Assembly (NCBI GenBank): GCA_016927285.1
Contig: JAFGMZ010000032.1
Location: 1-33,984, forward strand
Direction of reading: 5' to 3'
Length of the DNA stretch: 33,984 nt
Source of the DNA: Chlorobiaceae bacterium
GTDB lineage: Bacteria > Bacteroidota > Chlorobiia > Chlorobiales > Chlorobiaceae
Of this stretch, positions 24,506 to 32,398 are shown piece by piece. The notes under the pieces are model-generated. The model had not been told where the DNA came from. It ran no database searches and saw nothing but the letters and a program-made list of their open reading frames with translations. The translations under genes and the position numbers were made by a program. The stretch's first letter is position 1. Every line of letters begins with the position of its first letter.

Positions 24506-24733
24506 TTATTTCTTCGGAGCGACAGCTGCTGATACGCTCTGCAATACCTGGGTGGCGGTGTTTGCGAGGTTGCCGATCAGGTCGGTTGCCGTTTTTGCAA
24601 GAGGCTCGGCAACATTGGAGATGACCTTCAGGCTGTTGTTCATGAGGTCAAGCTGAAGCTGGAAAAGTTTGCCGGCGGTTTCAACAAGATTGTTGACTGC
24701 GCCCTGCACATCGATGTTTGATCCGTTTGACAT
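24506..24733 (-). CDS. csmB: Chlorosome envelope protein of the CsmB/CsmF family
   Basis: From ATG 24733 the product is 75 residues, the normal CsmB length. The sequence MSNGSNIDVQGAVNNLVETAG, then LFQLQLDLMNNSLKV, EPLAKTATDLIGN and a C-terminal SAAVAPKK matches the CsmB/CsmF pair of chlorosome envelope proteins, small amphipathic proteins of the lipid monolayer surface. I cannot fully separate CsmB from its paralogue CsmF. The ORF-track start at 24871 adds 46 residues of AT-rich upstream DNA and is rejected. No clear ribosome binding site is seen. It has its own strong terminator, as expected of an abundant single-gene transcript. Confidence 0.8.
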   Translation of the reverse strand: MSNGSNIDVQGAVNNLVETAGKLFQLQLDLMNNSLKVISNVAEPLAKTATDLIGNLANTATQVLQSVSAAVAPKK

Positions 24734-24924
24734 GATGCTGTATGGTTTGAGTTTGAGAAAGTGTTTAAGGGAAAAATTCCAAAACGGTATTACCCTGCGA
24801 TATTTCTCTAAACTAACTAATTTTCCAATGACGAACAAATAAAAAACTGACAGGAAAACATGAAAGATCAAGGGGTTAGATCCTGCAAATCCTGTGGATA
24901 CAGCGGTTTTTCAGATACTGCCGC

Positions 24925-25050
24925 TTATCCGGTTTTTTTTGTGCCGGCATTTTTGCCGATAAATTTGTTAAGCAGCAGCACAAAAAAAATACCGCCTATA
25001 AAAAACGCGACAGGAGCAACGATGGTTGTGTAGTTGAATGATTCAGACAT
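24925..25050 (-). CDS. 41-residue single-span membrane peptide
   Basis: Too short for the ORF track. From ATG 25050 the peptide reads MSESFNYTTIVAPVAFF at the start, then one continuous hydrophobic helix (about residues 10-28, ending FFVLLL), then a basic tail NKFIGKNAGTKKTG. The hydrophobic-then-positive arrangement predicts one transmembrane helix with the C-terminus in the cytoplasm. No strong ribosome binding site is visible. Its position next to a chlorosome protein gene invites comparison with small photosystem or respiratory subunits, but I do not recognise it. The frame, composition and topology are visible; the function is not. Confidence 0.55.
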   Translation of the reverse strand: MSESFNYTTIVAPVAFFIGGIFFVLLLNKFIGKNAGTKKTG

Positions 25051-25268
25051 AAAAAGTAATGACACTGATTATCAGGAGCAATGCGAATCAAGCCTTTCTG
25101 AATGTTAACAAAAAAAGTTAACAAAAATCCTGCAAAACGAAAGGTCGCGATGGGAGGTGCACTCCTGTTCAATACGTGATGTAATCGGGAACTCTTGAAA
25201 TGGCAGTGCTGTTCCATTCAGGAAAATCAGGAAAGTCTTATTCATCATTTTAATCAGGTTGACCAGTC

Positions 25269-25880
25269 ATGGAGGTTGTCGGTAAAAGCAAAGCGAAGGT
25301 AATTCTTGAATCGTGCCTGCATGAGTCATCATCGTACTTTTGCGATCACACCAAGATCATAAAGTGCAATCCATATTGTACAAATGTACTGCACCTCAAA
25401 GATATGGGTTTGTACCAATGGATATTTCAGGTAAAGGATCCGAGAAACAATCCAATCACCGCAATATTTTTCGTTGAACAGATCGAAGAGCAACTCGAGC
25501 ATCACTCTCCTTCTCCGGTGCAGCAGGCTGGCGAGTCTTATACTCGGGCAAGGGCGAAATGCATCAGATGGGTCAATGCAAAAGAGTTGCCTCGGATAGA
25601 GATTGACAATAATCATACCTTTGTTGGTCGGGCAAACACCAGGATATGCCTTTACCATCTCGATGACGGAAAAACGGAGGTGCATTTTGAAACTGACATT
25701 GCGCTCGACTTCACGCTCTCTTTTCCCCTCAACATGATGCCTGAAGGTATTATCAAATTCATGACAGAGACCGTCATGTCGCAGATCATGCAACAGGCGA
25801 CTGAAAGCATGCTCTGTCAGGTGCAGGCCGATCTCTGTTGTTCGGATGCAGAGCTCGCCGTAGAGGGGGGAAAGCGCTGA
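25269..25880 (+). CDS. Unknown protein, possibly SRPBCC/DUF1997-like
   Basis: A 203-residue soluble protein. The spacing of short strands and a long amphipathic C-terminal helix (GIIKFMTETVMSQIMQQATESM) resembles SRPBCC/START-type hydrophobic-ligand proteins. The segment SSYFCDHTKIIKCNPYC near the start and HFETDIALDFTLSFPLNMMP before the helix recall the DUF1997 group of phototrophs. That match is from memory and moderate. The ATG at 25269 gives a compact N-terminus with no signal peptide. Seven cysteines is high for this size. It is followed after about 130 bases by the CsoR-like regulator promoter region, so it is probably a separate transcript. Confidence 0.6.
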   Translation: MEVVGKSKAKVILESCLHESSSYFCDHTKIIKCNPYCTNVLHLKDMGLYQWIFQVKDPRNNPITAIFFVEQIEEQLEHHSPSPVQQAGESYTRARAKCIRWVNAKELPRIEIDNNHTFVGRANTRICLYHLDDGKTEVHFETDIALDFTLSFPLNMMPEGIIKFMTETVMSQIMQQATESMLCQVQADLCCSDAELAVEGGKR

Positions 25881-25923
25881 GAGGATCTTCATGTTGTTTT
25901 TTATTTTTTTTCTGCATACCTTT

Positions 25924-25947
25924 GATACCCCAACCCCGTATAGGTAT
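25924..25947. promoter_or_regulatory. Candidate CsoR/CstR-type operator
   Basis: GATACCCC AACCCC GTATAGGTAT contains ATACC and GGTAT arms in inverted orientation around C-rich DNA. CsoR-family operators are typically ATACCC/GGGTAT-like with a G/C tract. It lies about 30 bases upstream of a TATAAT element and 70-90 bases before the regulator gene, a good position for autoregulation. Confidence 0.4.
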
Positions 25948-25965
25948 TGTGTGGAGCGGGTTCTC

Positions 25966-25994
25966 ATGTTCTATAGTATAATGTTCTATGTATA
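25966..25994 (+). promoter_or_regulatory. -10 element embedded in a tandem 15-base repeat
   Basis: ATGTTCTATAGTATA (25966-25980) is followed directly by ATGTTCTATGTATA (25981-25994), an imperfect tandem repeat. TATAAT at 25977-25982 spans the junction and would start transcription near 25990, in front of ATG 26015. No consensus -35 hexamer is seen at 17 bases, which fits a regulated promoter. Confidence 0.45.
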
Positions 25995-26014
25995 TTCAAT
26001 AGCCCAGGTGCAAA

Positions 26015-26245
26015 ATGGATGATGTGACGCTCAGGTTGAAGAAGGTAGCCGGACAGGTGGAGGCTCTTGTCAGAATGATCGATGGCGGGGAGAGCTGCGA
26101 CAAAGTTATTGTTCAGTTTCAGGCGGCAAAAGCGGCTCTTGACAGGACGTTTTCGCTTGTACTTGACAGAAGCCTTAAAGAGTGCATGAGTCATAACGAC
26201 TCCGAAAATGTGGGCAAGATTCTTAAACTCATTTCTAAACAGTAG
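26015..26245 (+). CDS. CsoR/RcnR/CstR-family transcriptional repressor
   Basis: A 76-residue all-helical regulator of the DUF156 family: RLKKVAGQVEALVRMI then CDKVIVQFQAAKAALDR. CsoR copper sensors use Cys-His-Cys with the cysteines 29 apart. Here Cys28 and Cys57 keep that spacing, but the position of the intervening His is Ser53 (in DRSLKEC). Loss of the His with both Cys retained is the pattern of CstR, which senses persulfides. It starts an apparent operon: the TolC-like gene begins six bases after its stop. AGGTG precedes ATG 26015. Family is secure, ligand inferred. Confidence 0.88.
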   Translation: MDDVTLRLKKVAGQVEALVRMIDGGESCDKVIVQFQAAKAALDRTFSLVLDRSLKECMSHNDSENVGKILKLISKQ

Positions 26246-26251
26246 TATACC

Positions 26252-27580
26252 ATGAAGCTATACCAGGCATTGGCCGGTATCTGCCTTTTCGGAGCGCTTG
26301 CCGCTCCAGCCGGAGCCGTTGCCGGCAGCAGGACTGTCAAGCTTTCGCTCAACGAGGCATTGCGCATGGCTCGCGACAATAACTATACCATCAAGGCGGC
26401 TCGCAGCAGGGTAGATCAGGCAGACGCGAAGATTTTGCAGACTCGCCAGTCATACCTGCCGAAAGTCACGCTTTCGGAAACCGTCATGGTGACGAATGAT
26501 CCCGGCGCAGCACTGGTGTTCAAGCTGCAGCAGAACAGCGTCCGGCAGGCGGATTTCCTTCCTGAGAAGCTCAATGATGCGGCAACGATCAACGATTTCA
26601 ATACCTCAATCCAGGTGGCCCAACCGATCTACAATGCCGATGCGGCCATCGGACGAAGGGTCGCATCGACGGCAAGGAAGGCACAGGAGTATATGGCGTC
26701 GAGGACGGAGGAGTCGATCGAATTGCAGGTAAGCAAGGTCTATTACGGCCTTGTTCTCGCCCGGAAAAACATCGAATCGATCGAGCAGTCCATTATTGCT
26801 ATGCGGGAGCACAGTCGGGAAGCCGGAAAGGCTTATCAGGCGGGCATTCTTCCGAAGTCCGACAAGTTGTCGACCGAAGTCAGGCTTGCAGAGCTCAATG
26901 AGCAGAAGCTCATGCTGCACGATGCAGTCAGAAATGCTACCGATGCATTGCGAGTGATGCTCAACCTTGAGCAGGATGTTATGGTTATACCGATCGGAGG
27001 TTTCGTTATCGGCAAGGGAGCTCCGGATGTCGATGACGCACGTGTTCCCGAGAGTCGGGGCGATCTCATGGCCATGCAGACCTACAGGGAAATAGCGGCT
27101 CAGCAGGGCGATATGGCGCGCGCATCGAGGCTGCCGAGAGTAAACGGGTTTCTTCGTACCGACCTGCACAGTGACAATATTTTTGGTGGAGGTTCAAGCT
27201 GGACCATGGGGGTTAACGTTCAGTGGGATATATTCGACGGCAGGGCATCGGAAGGGCGTATTCAGGAGGCTAAGGCAATGGAGCTCGAAGCGATGTATTC
27301 GTATGAGGCGGCAAAAAACGGGAGCCTTGCTGAAATCAGAAAAGCCGCTCGCGAAATGAAAACCGCCAAAGCAAGGATTGCCGTTGCGCAACAGGCGCTC
27401 TCCGAGTCCAGAGTCAGTCTCGATTATATCAGCGAGCAGTTTAAAACAGGTATGGCCATGACGTTCGAACTGCTCATGCGCGAAGGGGCATACACCTATG
27501 CCAACCTGCGGCTCAATCAGGCAAGGCATGACTACTGTGTCGCCAGAAGCGAGTTGGATTACTACAGGGGTAAACAATAA
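26252..27580 (+). CDS. TolC-family outer membrane efflux protein
   Basis: A 442-residue protein with a signal peptide (MKLYQALAGICLFGALAAPAG) and two repeats of the TolC/OEP coiled-coil pattern. These are NEALRMARDNNYTIKAA near the start, long Gln/Ala/Glu-rich helices, an NTSIQVAQPIYNADAA strand, GVNVQWDIFDGRAS, and LDYISEQFKTGMAMTFELL near the end. It would form the trimeric channel through the outer membrane for the RND pump encoded two genes downstream. It starts six bases after the regulator and ends five bases before the adaptor gene, so the unit is one transcript. Confidence 0.92.
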   Translation: MKLYQALAGICLFGALAAPAGAVAGSRTVKLSLNEALRMARDNNYTIKAARSRVDQADAKILQTRQSYLPKVTLSETVMVTNDPGAALVFKLQQNSVRQADFLPEKLNDAATINDFNTSIQVAQPIYNADAAIGRRVASTARKAQEYMASRTEESIELQVSKVYYGLVLARKNIESIEQSIIAMREHSREAGKAYQAGILPKSDKLSTEVRLAELNEQKLMLHDAVRNATDALRVMLNLEQDVMVIPIGGFVIGKGAPDVDDARVPESRGDLMAMQTYREIAAQQGDMARASRLPRVNGFLRTDLHSDNIFGGGSSWTMGVNVQWDIFDGRASEGRIQEAKAMELEAMYSYEAAKNGSLAEIRKAAREMKTAKARIAVAQQALSESRVSLDYISEQFKTGMAMTFELLMREGAYTYANLRLNQARHDYCVARSELDYYRGKQ

Positions 27581-27585
27581 ATTCG

Positions 27586-28035
27586 ATGCTATTTTACCCT
27601 AAAATCATTAAAGCCATGGGATCAAGAGCGATCATGCTTCAGCTTCTGGCCGTGACCTCAGGCATTCTTGGCAGTTGCAGCAGTGAAGAGCCGAAGCATA
27701 AAGGGCTTGGCGCCCCGGAGGGCCCGGTATCTGTGGTCAGCATAGTATCCGTAGCACGGCATGCCGATGCGGCAGGAACGGTTGTACTGCTTGTGCCCGA
27801 TGATGCGATTTTCCGCCAGGGCGAGCTTGCAGGAGTTTATGTTGTCGGCAGCGATGGGCATATTTCAACCCGATGGGTTCGTACCGGAAAGGTTGAAGAT
27901 GGGGATTATAGGGTTATTCTGGGTGGGCTCGATGCGGGCGAACGGGTTGTCAGCAGCTATGATCGTACGCTCAGGGAGGGTGTGCGGGTACAACAGCAGG
28001 TTTCAGTAACTAATGAGGTTCAGTCCAATGAATGA
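27586..28035 (+). CDS. Miniature RND adaptor lipoprotein (internally deleted membrane fusion protein)
   Basis: Only 149 residues, against about 350-400 for normal RND adaptors. The N-terminus is a lipoprotein signal (SGILGSC, Cys31). It is followed by VSVVSIVSVARHADAAGTV, the first strand of an adaptor. The sequence then goes straight to VLLVPDDAIFRQGELAGVYVV, TRWVRTGK and DAGERVVSSYDRTLREGVRV, the C-terminal membrane-proximal domain. The lipoyl, helical hairpin and beta-barrel domains are absent, yet the frame is intact and bounded by tightly linked efflux genes. A start at ATG 27616 is also possible. The stop overlaps the pump start by eight bases. It could be a functional minimal adaptor or the product of an in-frame deletion. 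Confidence 0.75.
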   Translation: MLFYPKIIKAMGSRAIMLQLLAVTSGILGSCSSEEPKHKGLGAPEGPVSVVSIVSVARHADAAGTVVLLVPDDAIFRQGELAGVYVVGSDGHISTRWVRTGKVEDGDYRVILGGLDAGERVVSSYDRTLREGVRVQQQVSVTNEVQSNE

Positions 28036-31000
28036 AGGTATTGCAGGCAGGCTTGCCAAGCAGTTCATAAACTCGAAGATCACGCCGCTGCTTATGGTGG
28101 CATCTCTTCTTGTTGGTATTATGGCAACGTTCATGACCCCGCGGGAGGAAGAACCGCAGATCGTCGTGCCCCTTGTCGATATATTCATCCCCTATCCCGG
28201 GTCGACTCCTTCAGAGATCGAAGAGCGGGTAGCAAAGCCTTTCGAGCGTTCCCTGACGGAAATTCCCGGAGTCGATTTCGTCTATTCGACCTCGATGCCG
28301 GATATGGCGCTCGTGACGGTTCGCTACGATGTCGGGGCGGATACGGAGGAAAGCATGGTCAAGCTCTGGACCGCGCTGATGAAAAATATGGACAAAATGC
28401 CTGCCGGCGTTCAGATGCCTCTCATGAAAAAAGTGGCCATCGATGACGTGCCGGTACTTAACCTTACTTTCTGGAGCAAGACAAGAGATCCTTACGAGCT
28501 CAGGCGTATTGCGCTGGAAACTGCCGACAACCTGAAAAAGACCGAAAATATCGGCGATGTCGAAGTAAAGGGCGGTTTGAAGCGACAGATCAGGGTGCAG
28601 CTTGACAAAGAAAAACTCGGCAGGTTCAACGTCACCCCATTGCATATCGCCCGCCAGATACAATCGTCCAATATCCAGGCCACTGCGGGCGATTTCAAGC
28701 AGATGAACCAGGAAATTATTGTCAAATCCGGCCGTTTTCTTGAAAGTGCCGAAGACGTCGGTAATATTGTTGTCGGTGTTTATGGAGCTTCGCCGGTCTA
28801 TCTGAAAGACGTTGCTGATATCGTCGATGGCCCCGAAGAGGTTGGCAATTACACGTTTTTCGGATGGGGCGCCGCAGCGGAGTCGATTGACGGCGGAGAG
28901 TATCCGGCAGTGACCCTGACAGTAGCCAAACGAAAAGGGGCAGATGCGACAAGCGTAGCAAGGAATGTGATGACGCGGGTAGAGTCCATGAAAGGTTCGG
29001 TTATTCCCGAAGAAGTAACGGTCACAGAGACAAGGAACTACGGAGAAACAGCGTCCGAAAAAGTGTTTACCCTGCTCGAACATCTCATAGGGGCAGTAGT
29101 GGCAGTGACCATTGTTGTCAGTATTTTCCTTGGATGGCGGGGGGGCCTTGTGGTTTTTGCATCGGTTCCGATCACCTTTGCGCTGACTCTTCTGGTCTAT
29201 TATCTCTTCGATTACACCCTCAACAGGGTGACGCTCTTCGCGCTGATTTTCGTTACCGGTATCGTGGTAGATGACTCGATAATCATCGCAGAGAATATTC
29301 ACCGTCATCTTTCGATGCGAAGAATGCCTAAGATGCAGGCCGCGATTTCGGCAATCAGCGAGGTTGGTAATCCGACGATTCTGGCAACTCTTACGGTCAT
29401 TGCCTCTGTGTTGCCCATGGTGTTTGTCTCCGGCCTGATGGGCCCGTATATGAGCCCGATGCCGATTGGCGCATCGCTTGCCATGGTATTCTCTCTCTTT
29501 GTTGCGCTCATAGCGACGCCATGGCTTTCTTATCGGTTGTTGAAGGCCGATGATGCTCATGGAGAAGAAGAGTACGATATCAGGAAGTCGGCTTATTACC
29601 GATTTTACGATAAAATTCTCATGCCTTTTCTCAACAACAGGCTGTTGGCACTCGGAGCCTTTGTCTTTGTAGGTCTGTTGCTTGCCGGCTCGATCCTGAT
29701 GATTCCGTTCAAGATGGTGGAGCTCAAGATGCTCCCATTCGACAATAAAAGCGAATTTCAGGTAATCGTAGACATGCCGGAGGGTACCGGTCTGGAACAG
29801 ACCGCAAGAGTCGCCAAAGAGATATCCGCATATCTGAAAACCGTACCGGAGGTGGAAAACTACCAGTATTATGCTGGCACGAATGCGCCGATCAATTTCA
29901 ACGGTTTGGTACGGCACTACTATCTGCGACAGGCAGATAATATGGCCGATATACAGGTGAATCTCGTTCCGAAGGAGGATAGAAAGGATCAAAGTCACGA
30001 TATTGCCAAACGGGTTCGTCCGGGAGTACAGAAGATCGCTGAAAAATATGGAGCCAACGCCAAGGTTGTTGAAATTCCACCCGGGCCTCCGGTACTTTCG
30101 ACGATCGTTGCGGAAATCTACGGGCCCTCCCTGAAAGATCAGATCGCCCTTGCCGAAGAGGTGAAAAAAGCTTTTGCTGAAACGCCGGGCGTCGTGGATA
30201 TAGACTGGCTCGTCGAGGATGACCAGAAAGTATATGATCTGGTTATTGACAAGGATCGAGCGGCATTCAGGGGCATTACGACCGAGCAGATTGTTCAGAC
30301 CCTGAGGATGTCGCTCGATGGAGTAGATGTCGGACTTCTGCATACAGAAAACGAGATCGAGCCGGTTTCAATACAGCTCAGGCTTCCGCAATCAGACAGA
30401 ACCTCGATAGGAGATCTTTCAGGGATATTCGTCCAGTCCCAGGGTATGGGCAGTCTTACCACAAGGCTTCGCACAGGTCAGATGATTCCGCTATCAGAAC
30501 TGGTTACCATAAAGGAGAAAGTTCAGGACAAGAGCATCTATCGCAAAGATCTGCACCGAATCGTCTATGTGACGGCTGATGTTGCAGGAATTACGGAAAG
30601 TCCGGTATACGCAATGCTGGAGATCGACAAGAGAATTGCGAATATCAAGGTTCCTGGCGGATATTCCATTACTCCTCGCTACACATCGCCGCCACAATCC
30701 GAAAAACAGCTTTCCCTGAAATGGGACGGGGAGTGGCAGATTACTTTCGAAGTATTCAGGGATCTCGGTACGGCGTTTGCCGTGGTGCTTGTCGTCATCT
30801 ATCTTCTGATAGTTGGCTGGTTCCAGTCCTTCAAAACTCCGATCGTCATGATGATTGCCATACCGCTTAGCCTTGTCGGTATTATCCCTGGTCATTTTAT
30901 TCATGGCGCATTTTTTACCGCAACCAGCATGATCGGCATGATAGCCCTTGCCGGCATCATGGTGAGAAATTCAGTGTTGCTTATCGATTTCATACAACTG

Positions 31001-31237
31001 CGCATCGCAGAAGGCATTGCACTGAAGCAGGCTGTGGTCGAATCGGTCGCAGTCCGTACAAGGCCGATTCTGCTTACAGCGGGTACGGTAGTTATCGGTG
31101 CAGTGGTCATTCTGTTCGATCCTATATTCCAGGGGCTTGCAATATCCTTGATGTGGGGGTCGCTTCTTTCAACTGTTCTGACGCTTGGTATCGTCCCGTT
31201 GACCTATTATCTGATTGAAAAGAAAAAACACCAATAA
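28028..31237 (+). CDS. RND-superfamily efflux permease
   Basis: A 1069-residue pump with the AcrB/MexB-type duplication: a TM1 segment after KITPLLMVAS, a large periplasmic loop beginning EEPQIVVPLVDIFIPYPGSTPSEIE, a TM block around 345-515, a second loop and a C-terminal TM block. The proton-relay aspartates are in GIVVDDSIIIAEN (Asp415, Asp416). I choose ATG 28028 because GAGG lies nine bases before it; the ORF-track ATG at 28013 overlaps that site. The start overlaps the adaptor gene. Substrate is not deducible: drug-type and metal-type members both show these motifs. The context suggests thiol or metal stress. Confidence 0.93.
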   Translation: MNEGIAGRLAKQFINSKITPLLMVASLLVGIMATFMTPREEEPQIVVPLVDIFIPYPGSTPSEIEERVAKPFERSLTEIPGVDFVYSTSMPDMALVTVRYDVGADTEESMVKLWTALMKNMDKMPAGVQMPLMKKVAIDDVPVLNLTFWSKTRDPYELRRIALETADNLKKTENIGDVEVKGGLKRQIRVQLDKEKLGRFNVTPLHIARQIQSSNIQATAGDFKQMNQEIIVKSGRFLESAEDVGNIVVGVYGASPVYLKDVADIVDGPEEVGNYTFFGWGAAAESIDGGEYPAVTLTVAKRKGADATSVARNVMTRVESMKGSVIPEEVTVTETRNYGETASEKVFTLLEHLIGAVVAVTIVVSIFLGWRGGLVVFASVPITFALTLLVYYLFDYTLNRVTLFALIFVTGIVVDDSIIIAENIHRHLSMRRMPKMQAAISAISEVGNPTILATLTVIASVLPMVFVSGLMGPYMSPMPIGASLAMVFSLFVALIATPWLSYRLLKADDAHGEEEYDIRKSAYYRFYDKILMPFLNNRLLALGAFVFVGLLLAGSILMIPFKMVELKMLPFDNKSEFQVIVDMPEGTGLEQTARVAKEISAYLKTVPEVENYQYYAGTNAPINFNGLVRHYYLRQADNMADIQVNLVPKEDRKDQSHDIAKRVRPGVQKIAEKYGANAKVVEIPPGPPVLSTIVAEIYGPSLKDQIALAEEVKKAFAETPGVVDIDWLVEDDQKVYDLVIDKDRAAFRGITTEQIVQTLRMSLDGVDVGLLHTENEIEPVSIQLRLPQSDRTSIGDLSGIFVQSQGMGSLTTRLRTGQMIPLSELVTIKEKVQDKSIYRKDLHRIVYVTADVAGITESPVYAMLEIDKRIANIKVPGGYSITPRYTSPPQSEKQLSLKWDGEWQITFEVFRDLGTAFAVVLVVIYLLIVGWFQSFKTPIVMMIAIPLSLVGIIPGHFIHGAFFTATSMIGMIALAGIMVRNSVLLIDFIQLRIAEGIALKQAVVESVAVRTRPILLTAGTVVIGAVVILFDPIFQGLAISLMWGSLLSTVLTLGIVPLTYYLIEKKKHQ

Positions 31238-31258
31238 CAAAAAATCGGATTGACAAGC

Positions 31259-31564
31259 ATGAAGTTTCTGGCAATTATGGGGCATGAAGAGACTCGTCCG
31301 CAGGTTCGGGAGCTTTTCAGGAAGTTCGAAGTGCTTATGTTCAGCAACATGTCTATAAAAGGCTGCTATTGCGACAAAGGCATGACTCCTCAATCCTGGT
31401 GGCCTGCCGAAAAAGGTGTCGGATCGTATTCTTCGCTCTGCTTTGCCATCCTTGACGATGCCAAGGCAGACGAGATTGTCAGGGAGCTTGAAGCTCATCC
31501 GATAGCAGTTGAGCCGGGCTTTCCCGCTCGCGCATTTGTTATGAACGTCGAAAAAATGCTTTGA
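31259..31564 (+). CDS. PII-like small regulatory protein
   Basis: A 101-residue protein with alternating strands and helices fitting a ferredoxin-like/PII-like fold: MKFLAIMGHEETRPQVRELFRKF, then FSNMSIKGCYCDKG, SSLCFAILDDAKADEIVRELEAH and a last strand FPARAFVMNVEKML. PII-like proteins next to RND or other transporters are known as ligand-sensing partners; the classical T-loop sequence of GlnB is absent. CYC (two Cys) and the WW pair could mark a ligand site, which is inference. The ATG at 31259 lies 21 bases after the pump gene; the ORF-track TTG is three codons earlier. The MBL gene starts six bases after its stop. Confidence 0.7.
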   Translation: MKFLAIMGHEETRPQVRELFRKFEVLMFSNMSIKGCYCDKGMTPQSWWPAEKGVGSYSSLCFAILDDAKADEIVRELEAHPIAVEPGFPARAFVMNVEKML

Positions 31565-31570
31565 ACGCAC

Positions 31571-32212
31571 ATGTTTGTCAAACAGTTTCGTACTGGCGGC
31601 GATCGAAATTTTGCCTACCTTGCCGCTGATGAGGCGTCAAAAGAGGCTTTTGTCGTCGACCCATCCTATGATCCCGTTTCGATCGTCCGTTACGCCATTC
31701 AGGAGGGGTTCGCGATACGCTATGTGTTTTGTACCCATGGTCATACCGATCACACGAACGGCAATGAGGAAATGGAGCGCCTGACAGGAAGGACAGCCCT
31801 GCTTTCAGGGGATATCTGCCCGGATTCCGGAATCCGGGTGGAGGACGGTGCGACCTATCCTCTTGGTTCCTCCCGGGTTCATATCCTGCATACGCCGGGA
31901 CACACGCCGGATTCGATCTGCCTTTACGCGGGCGACGCTCTTTTTACCGGGGATACTCTTTTTTCCGGCAAGGTGGGCGGTACCTCTTCAGACGAAGATG
32001 CCCGGGCCGAGTATGACTCCCTCCACAAAAAAATTCTTCAGCTTCCTGCTGATACCATCGTCTATCCGGGGCATGACTATGGCGTCCGTTCCCGGTCGTC
32101 ACTTGCCGAAGAAGCCGCATCCAATCCATTTTTGCTGCAGCCGGATTTTTCTGCGTTTCTTTACCTGAAACGCAACTGGGCCGCCTATAAAAAAACGCAG
32201 GGTATCAAATAA
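31571..32212 (+). CDS. Metallo-beta-lactamase-fold hydrolase, glyoxalase II/persulfide dioxygenase-like
   Basis: A 213-residue cytoplasmic protein with the metal-binding THGHTDH motif (His56, His58, Asp60, His61), HTPGHT (His111), GDTLF (Asp128) and YPGHDYG (His168). The end (YPGHDY, Ser-x-x-x-Glu, NPFL) is closer to the persulfide dioxygenase/ETHE1-like group, which uses one iron, than to two-metal glyoxalase II. Many uncharacterised MBL hydrolases share this end, so the reaction is not settled. It is the last gene of the CsoR-like/RND operon, six bases after the PII-like gene. A hydrolase acting on persulfides or thioesters would fit a CstR-like regulator in a sulfide-oxidising organism. 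Confidence 0.85.
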   Translation: MFVKQFRTGGDRNFAYLAADEASKEAFVVDPSYDPVSIVRYAIQEGFAIRYVFCTHGHTDHTNGNEEMERLTGRTALLSGDICPDSGIRVEDGATYPLGSSRVHILHTPGHTPDSICLYAGDALFTGDTLFSGKVGGTSSDEDARAEYDSLHKKILQLPADTIVYPGHDYGVRSRSSLAEEAASNPFLLQPDFSAFLYLKRNWAAYKKTQGIK

Positions 32213-32398
32213 CGCCTTTGTCGTTCGGCAGGATTTTGTTATATTTCTTAATTATTTTTTTATGCACTATTAAGGCGAGCAAGCCTGTCCTTCCTGATTT
32301 CGGATTTTTTCAGACATAGTTCCGGCACTTCTCGGGAGATGCCTTTTTCCAATAACAGTGGGCTCTTTGTCCTTTTTTTCAATTCAGAGGAATTTGCT

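Noticed and set aside
24734-24871. N-terminal extension of the CsmB-like protein in the ORF track
   Set aside because: Would add 46 residues to a protein family of about 75 residues; the internal ATG gives the exact family start MSNGSN.
28211-30343. 710-codon open frame on the minus strand
   Set aside because: Exact shadow of the RND permease gene; composition is His/Arg/Cys-rich with no family motifs, while the plus frame has clear RND signatures.
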